DNA of 64,000 bases, taken from the NCBI RefSeq assembly GCF_018141545.1, contig NZ_CP064356.1:558001-622000 (forward strand), in the 5' to 3' direction. Positions 60,429-64,000 of this stretch are shown here, one piece after another. The position numbers were made by a program, and so were the translations under genes. This stretch comes from Miltoncostaea oceani. Its GTDB lineage: Bacteria; Actinomycetota; Thermoleophilia; Miltoncostaeales; Miltoncostaeaceae. Within the stretch, counting starts at the first letter, position 1. The number at the start of each line of letters is the position of its first letter. The notes beneath the pieces are model-generated. The model worked only from the letters and a program-made list of their open reading frames with translations, was not told the origin of the DNA and ran no database searches.

Positions 60429-62315
60429 CGTCATCCTCCCAACAAGCATCGTTGTACGATGTTTAGATGGTACCCCCTTCCGTTGCCGGAGCAAACCGCC
60501 GGACAGATGCCGCTCGCGGAGGCTCTCCTCGACCATCACGCGTCGATGCGCCGAGAGCAGGTGGAACTGACTGACCACGCCGAGGAGGCGGTGGGGGTCG
60601 TCACGAGCGACCACCGGGAACACCCCGTGCTCGGTCGCCACCATCCGGTCGGCAACGGCGCGCAACGTCTCATCGGGGTGGGCCACGACCGGCGGCCGGG
60701 CGAGCTCGCCCGCCGTGCGAGGACCCCCCGCGGTCTGCGCGTCGAGGACGTCGGAGAGGGCGAGCACGCCGCGCATCGCCCCGTCCGGGGCGATCACGGG
60801 GTAGAGCCGCTGCCGGCGGCGTGGGGACCCCTCGGGAAGCCACGCGTAGACGTCGCCGACCGGCATGACCGCCGCCACCGTGTGAGGTTCGGCATCCATC
60901 ACCTCCCGGACGAACAGCGCCTGGAGGGAGTCGACCTCGTACTCGCGGTTCACGTGATGTCCCCGGCGTGCGATCCGCTCGGTGAGAAGGTCGCGTCTCA
61001 GCCAGAGCGCGCTTGCGAGGTGGCCTACGGCGCAGGCGGCGAGGAGTGGCAGCATCACCCCCACCTGGTGGGTGAGCTCCAGCGAGAAGACGATCGCCGT
61101 CAGCGGCGAGCGCATCGCCGCCGCCATCGTCGCCCCCATGCCGACCACCGCCCAGGCCCCGGGAGACGCACCCGGGAGCCCGGTGCCGACGATCCCACCG
61201 AGCGCCGCGCCCATCATCAGCAGCGGCGCCAGGATCCCGCCGCTGGTGCTCGAGCCGAGGGCCACCGACCAGACCACGAGCTTGCAGATGAGGATCGTCA
61301 CCAGCGTCCCGACCGCCAGGCGCCCGGCCAGCTCGTCATCGATGGTCGCGTAGCCCGCGCCGAGCACCCGGGGCTCGATCAGCCCGCCGACCCCGACCAC
61401 GACTCCCCCGATCGCGGGCCACCAGGCCCAGTGCACCGGCAACCGCGAGAAGCCGTCCTCGGCCGCATAGACCGCCCGCGTGAGCACCCAGGCGAGGCCG
61501 GCGCAGGCGACGCCGATCAGGAGCCCCCCGGCCACCGTCCCGGCCCCGAGGTCGCCCACGTCCGGCACCGGGAAGAGCGGCGCGGCGTGGATCAGGCCGG
61601 CGTCGGCGAGGCCGTCCCGCACGACGGCGGCGGCCGATGCGGCGAGGGCGGCGGGGACCATGGAGCGCGGACGCCACTCGAACGCCAGCAGCTCCACCGC
61701 CAGGAGCACGGCGGCCACGGGCGTCCCGAAGATCGCGGTCATCCCGCCCGCCGCGCCCGCCACCAGCAGGCTGCGGCGCTCGGCGGCCGTCAGGTGCAGC
61801 AGCTGGCCGGTCACGCTGCCGATCGCGCCGCCCGTGACGATGATCGGTCCCTCGGCTCCGAAGGGCCCGCCCGTCCCGATGCTGACCGCGCTCGAGAGCG
61901 GCTTCAGTACGGCGAGGCGCGGCTCCATCCTGCTGCCCCGCAGGAGGATCGTCTCGATGGCCTCCGGGATCCCGTGGCCGCGGATGCGCTCCGCGCCGAA
62001 GCGGGCCATCACGCCGATCACGAGCCCGCCCGCGACCGGGATCAGGATGCTCCACGGCCCGCGCACGGTCGGGTCGGGCGGGGTGAGCGTCGTGCTCCAG
62101 CGCCCGGCGTAGCAGAGGTTCGAGATCAGCGCGATCAGGTCCAGCAGCCCGAGCGCCACCACCGCGACCGCCGCCCCGATGACTGCGGCGATCAGCCCGA
62201 TCCGCACCAGGTCCGGTGTCGCGGTGAAGTCACCCTGCGCCCGCTCGGGACCGTCGGTCGCCCGCAGGTCGGGAATCGCGACGCCGTCATCGGGAAGCGG
62301 GCGCGGGCGGGCCAT
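60054..62315 (-). CDS. CLC chloride channel with CBS pair, reading frame open into the PRC-type gene
   Basis: 753 codons from ATG 62315. Channel part (about 1-480): HGIPEAIETILLRGSRMEPR, gating Glu in GTGGPFGAEGPIIVTGGAIG, GGMTAIFGTPVAAVLLAVELL, LGSSTSGGILAPLLMMGAALGG, MRSPLTAIVFSLELTHQVG. CBS pair (about 495-605): VMDAEPHTVAAVMPVGDVYA, GELARPPVVAHPDETLRAVADRM. CLC homologues should end near ERHLSGG (60.49 kb), but no stop occurs and the frame continues through an operator and a ribosome-binding site into the 124-aa protein. One extra G in the GGGGG at 60471-60475 would give an immediate TAA. A TATAGT box 6 nt before ATG predicts a leaderless message. Confidence 0.85.
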   Translation of the reverse strand: MARPRPLPDDGVAIPDLRATDGPERAQGDFTATPDLVRIGLIAAVIGAAVAVVALGLLDLIALISNLCYAGRWSTTLTPPDPTVRGPWSILIPVAGGLVIGVMARFGAERIRGHGIPEAIETILLRGSRMEPRLAVLKPLSSAVSIGTGGPFGAEGPIIVTGGAIGSVTGQLLHLTAAERRSLLVAGAAGGMTAIFGTPVAAVLLAVELLAFEWRPRSMVPAALAASAAAVVRDGLADAGLIHAAPLFPVPDVGDLGAGTVAGGLLIGVACAGLAWVLTRAVYAAEDGFSRLPVHWAWWPAIGGVVVGVGGLIEPRVLGAGYATIDDELAGRLAVGTLVTILICKLVVWSVALGSSTSGGILAPLLMMGAALGGIVGTGLPGASPGAWAVVGMGATMAAAMRSPLTAIVFSLELTHQVGVMLPLLAACAVGHLASALWLRRDLLTERIARRGHHVNREYEVDSLQALFVREVMDAEPHTVAAVMPVGDVYAWLPEGSPRRRQRLYPVIAPDGAMRGVLALSDVLDAQTAGGPRTAGELARPPVVAHPDETLRAVADRMVATEHGVFPVVARDDPHRLLGVVSQFHLLSAHRRVMVEESLRERHLSGGLLRQRKGVPSKHRTTMLVGRMTMTRERELGIGVVGYQVRSADGSAVIGEIEGVRPRGIRIHKLTGHPHRAGYVPEEMIGTVEASTNTVLLAPGIGVEQVVDAPPPPDESPDGWHMSNEWWADLLGHYGLFAPEGRTSEPYLHADQK
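60446..60463 (-). promoter_or_regulatory. Operator-like palindrome, site 4 (PRC-type gene)
   Basis: Perfect CATCGT-TGT-ACGATG (60447-60461). On the sense (minus) strand AACATCGTACAACGATG matches the first 15 positions of the shared motif, but the CTATNNT -10 part is degenerate. Centre 26 bp before ATG 60428, inside the open CLC frame. Confidence 0.6.
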
Positions 62316-62321
62316 CGCGGC

Positions 62322-62343
62322 ACTATAGATCGTATTGCGATAT
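62322..62343 (-). promoter_or_regulatory. Operator-promoter, site 2 (CLC gene)
   Basis: Sense (minus) strand AATATCGCAATACGATCTATAGT: palindrome ATCGC-AAT-ACGAT (62329-62341) followed by -10-like TATAGT (62322-62327), only 6 nt before the ATG. Confidence 0.65.
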
Positions 62344-62385
62344 TTCTTTCGCGACCTGTCCGCCGGTCCCCGGACGCAGGGACGC

Positions 62386-62634
62386 TCAGGCGGCGTCCTC
62401 GGGATCCTCGCGGACCACCCGTCCGAGGGCCTGCCCGCCCGACTCCTCGCGCACCACCCGGCCCAGCCGTTTCGTGGTGGGCTCGAGCGGGTCGGGAAGC
62501 ACCCGGCCACGGGCGGCGGGCCGCTCCGCGGGATCGCCGCGGACCACGCGGCCGATGACGTCCACGTCCTGGCCGGGGTCGGGGTGCCCAGCCGGGATGC
62601 GGCGGTCCCCGCGGGCGTCGTCGTCGTCGGTCAT
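62386..62634 (-). CDS. Small protein with four GRV(V/L)-type repeats
   Basis: 82 aa, ATG 62634, with GGAGGAG upstream. After an acidic start (MTDDDDARGDRRIPAGHPDP) it has four similar units: IGRVVRGDPAERPAA, RGRVLPDPLEPTTKR, LGRVVREESGGQA and LGRVVREDPEDAA. Repeats of about 14-16 residues without hydrophobic core; may bind a partner through multivalent contacts. No known family. Controlled by the shared operator (site 3). Confidence 0.65.
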   Translation of the reverse strand: MTDDDDARGDRRIPAGHPDPGQDVDVIGRVVRGDPAERPAARGRVLPDPLEPTTKRLGRVVREESGGQALGRVVREDPEDAA

Positions 62635-62657
62635 CGCTCCTCCTCGAAGCTTCGCCG

Positions 62658-62680
62658 AGAATAGATCGTAATACGATGTT
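62658..62680 (-). promoter_or_regulatory. Operator-promoter, site 3 (GRVV-repeat gene)
   Basis: Sense (minus) strand AACATCGTATTACGATCTATTCT: perfect palindrome ATCGT-A-T-T-ACGAT (62665-62677) followed by -10-like TATTCT (62658-62663), 23 nt before ATG 62634. Confidence 0.7.
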
Positions 62681-62809
62681 GCGGTGGCGGCAAGGGAGGG
62701 CAGGCGCGCGACGGCGCTCGCCTCCAGGGATTCGGACCTCTGGATCGCGGCGCGCAGGCCACGGCCGACCCGCGCGGTCGGTCGAAGCCGCGATCGGGCC
62801 AACGGACGA

Positions 62810-62852
62810 TGGGCCGTGTCGGGCTCGAACCGACGACCTTGGGATTAAAAGT
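62810..62852 (-). other. 3' fragment of tRNA-Lys(TTT), probable attachment site
   Basis: Minus-strand sequence from 62852 to 62810 gives the anticodon loop CTTTTAA, the 3' anticodon-stem arm TCCCA, variable loop AGGTC, a perfect T-arm (GTCGG-TTCGAGC-CCGAC), acceptor strand ACGGCCC and discriminator A. The 5' half is absent: the sequence upstream of the loop does not pair. Integrases leave just such a displaced 3' end when they insert into a tRNA gene, and the element should lie on the high-coordinate side. Confidence 0.8.
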
Positions 62853-62861
62853 AGCCGCGGT

Positions 62862-62981
62862 CCGTCTCTGGCCGTCTCGTGGCGCCTCGGGCACCGCGGT
62901 TCCCTGCGGCGTTTCGTGGTCGCGGGTCGCCCGGCCCTCTCGGGCCGTCTCTGCCCGTCTCGTTCCCACCCTGTTCCCACC
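62862..62981. repeat. Short direct repeats beside the att site and initiator gene
   Basis: CCGTCTCTGGCCGTCTCGT (62862-62880) recurs with one change at 62945-62963 (83 bp later); each copy holds two CCGTCTC heptamers. GTTCCCACC is repeated at 62962-62970 and 62973-62981, 11 bp apart. They lie between the tRNA fragment and the initiator gene and could be integrase arm sites or replication iterons. Confidence 0.5.
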
Positions 62982-62992
62982 TCGGCGGGCCG

Positions 62993-63967
62993 ATGAGTGC
63001 GCTGGAGCTGGTGCCAACCCCGCGCGATCCTGCTCTCCGCGCCCTCCTGGAGCGAGGTCTCGCCCAGGCGCACGCCCGCGAGGCGGCGGCGCCCCCGGAG
63101 GCGGCGCCTGAGCAGGTAGAACCCGCTTCCAAGCCCACGGTCCGGCCTATCCCGCGCACGCTCGGCCTCGCCTCCGACCGGGCGTGCGTCGAATCCAACC
63201 TCGCCCGCAAAGGGCTCTGGCGTTCGGGCACGACCAGCGGCGGGGAGCTCGTGCGCCTCCTCGATGCCACCGACCAGCTCGGGACCGTCCAGCGCGTCGA
63301 CGCCGGGCCTCCCCTCGGCGCTCTCGCGTTCGACGTCGTTGTCTGGGCTTGCAGCCGCTGGCGTGAACTCGGGCAGGCCGGTGAGCGTCACGTTCCCTTC
63401 ACTCTCGAGGTCATGGCCACCAACCTCGGCTGGCGGAAGGGCGGCGGTGCCTCCGCTGAGCTTGCGCGGGTGCTCGACACCCTGCGCGGCGCAACCTTCC
63501 GGGCACGGGTCTACAACGCCCGCCTGCAGGAGACGCGGATCGACACCTTCGGCCTCATCGACCGCTGGGAGCGCGGCGAGCCGGACCGTTCCGGACGACC
63601 GGCCCGCGCCGGCTTCCTGGTCCTCGGCGACTGGCTGCACGAGCAGCTCGCGCGCAAGCACGTCACCTTCGTGAACTGGTCAGAGCTCCGCGCGCTGTCG
63701 AGCGGCACCGCCCGCCGCCTCCTCGTCTACCTGGAGGCCGAGCGCTTCACCGGTCCCACGTGGCGCCGGACGATTGACGACACTCTGTTGACGACGCTCG
63801 GCATCGTCGCTGCCAAGCCATGCCACCAGCGCGCCACCCTTCGGCGCGCCGCAATCGAGGTCACGCGAGCCGAGAACCGCTACCTCAGCGTTGGCGTCGA
63901 GCCCGGCAACCAGCGGGGCGTCCATGTCCTGAATGCGCGCCGCCGCAACAGCGCGGCCGACCGGTGA
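62993..63967 (+). CDS. Plasmid/element replication initiator-like protein
   Basis: 324 aa, ATG 62993. Two winged-helix units are suggested: GALAFDVVVWACSRWRELGQAGERHVPFTLEVMATNLGWRKGGGASAELARVLDTLRGATFRAR, then FLVLGDWLHEQLARKHVTFVNWSELRALSSGTARRLLVYLEAERF, in the manner of RepA/TrfA/RPA-type initiators. Amino-acid and codon use is less extreme in GC than neighbouring genes, which fits foreign origin. It would start replication of an excised circular element. Confidence 0.7.
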   Translation: MSALELVPTPRDPALRALLERGLAQAHAREAAAPPEAAPEQVEPASKPTVRPIPRTLGLASDRACVESNLARKGLWRSGTTSGGELVRLLDATDQLGTVQRVDAGPPLGALAFDVVVWACSRWRELGQAGERHVPFTLEVMATNLGWRKGGGASAELARVLDTLRGATFRARVYNARLQETRIDTFGLIDRWERGEPDRSGRPARAGFLVLGDWLHEQLARKHVTFVNWSELRALSSGTARRLLVYLEAERFTGPTWRRTIDDTLLTTLGIVAAKPCHQRATLRRAAIEVTRAENRYLSVGVEPGNQRGVHVLNARRRNSAADR

Positions 63968-64000
63968 CCAGGGCAGCTCGTGCGATCGAACTCGGCCCGG

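Larger units (their letters stand above)
62810..64000 (+). mobile_element. Left end of an integrative element at tRNA-Lys (continues off the window)
   Basis: Combines the displaced tRNA-Lys 3' end, the repeat cluster and the initiator-like gene. No integrase is in the visible part; it would be expected further right, with an intact tRNA-Lys at the other end. The type (ICE, pSAM2-like element or plasmid) cannot be decided here. Confidence 0.55.

Noticed and set aside
62809-63111. Plus-strand frame starting MGRVGLEPTTLGLK
   Set aside because: This is the familiar false translation of a tRNA 3' end; it confirms the tRNA fragment but is not a gene.
1-64000. CRISPR arrays, insertion sequences, rRNA and complete tRNA genes
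   Set aside because: None seen: no regularly spaced repeats, transposase genes or rRNA; the only tRNA sequence is the Lys 3' fragment.

Overview
The window is 64 kb of very GC-rich DNA, densely packed, with many GTG starts and 1-4 nt gene overlaps. A perfect CGAAC-N4-GTTCG SOS box, an ECF42-type sigma factor with a DGPF/YCII partner, a stand-alone LigD polymerase domain and DUF6328 all point to a high-GC Actinomycetota bacterium. A deep-branching class such as Thermoleophilia is possible but unproven. Most of it reads as chromosome. Only the last ~1.2 kb (from about 62.8 kb) looks like the edge of an integrated element.

Layout. 0-8.5 kb: the 3' part of a large BTAD/STAND regulator, a LysR regulator divergent from a secreted intradiol dioxygenase, a frameshifted membrane protein, a cupin, a GNAT enzyme and a tandem DUF1990 protein. 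8.5-16.9 kb: a diguanylate cyclase, a GH15 glucosidase, an anti-sigma-type kinase, small acidic proteins, a DMT exporter and a Tat-exported PhoX phosphatase with a possible PHO box. 16.9-26.2 kb: an SOS-controlled dinB operon, the YCII/ECF42 pair, SDR, a surface protein with thioester-like and DUF11 regions, NUDIX plus LigD polymerase domain, pyruvate kinase and a frameshifted holin-like protein. 26.2-36.8 kb: membrane and secreted proteins, a CBS protein, a KdpDE-like two-component system, a Gre factor, an AraC regulator and an F420-reductase-like protein.

36.8-48.6 kb is a nitrate respiration block on the minus strand: narGHJI, a NarK-like transporter and moeA. A divergent plus-strand set (DUF6457, a cysteine-rich ArsR-type regulator, cupin) and nearby CopD-like, DUF2249 and small membrane genes look like accessories.

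48.8-62.7 kb is the most unusual part. A MarR regulator faces a seven-gene, almost fully overlapping plus-strand operon: TPP-dependent oxidase, enolase-superfamily enzyme, small membrane protein, gluconate-dehydrogenase subunit-3-like protein, GMC oxidoreductase, a cytochrome b561/sulfite-oxidase-type fusion, and GH15. Beyond it a minus-strand cluster holds a CLC channel, PRC-barrel-like protein, SDR and small proteins. Four promoters here share one operator-like sequence, sense consensus AACATCGTNNTACGATCTAT, three of them followed at once by a TATNNT -10-like hexamer. They therefore look like one regulon, and the MarR protein is the natural candidate regulator.

62.8-64 kb: a 43-bp 3' fragment of tRNA-Lys(TTT), short direct repeats and a plasmid-type replication initiator gene mark the junction of an integrated element that continues off the right edge. 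Three reading-frame anomalies (about 5.08, 25.89 and 60.47 kb) can each be explained by one base in a short run, so either assembly indels or real lesions are possible.
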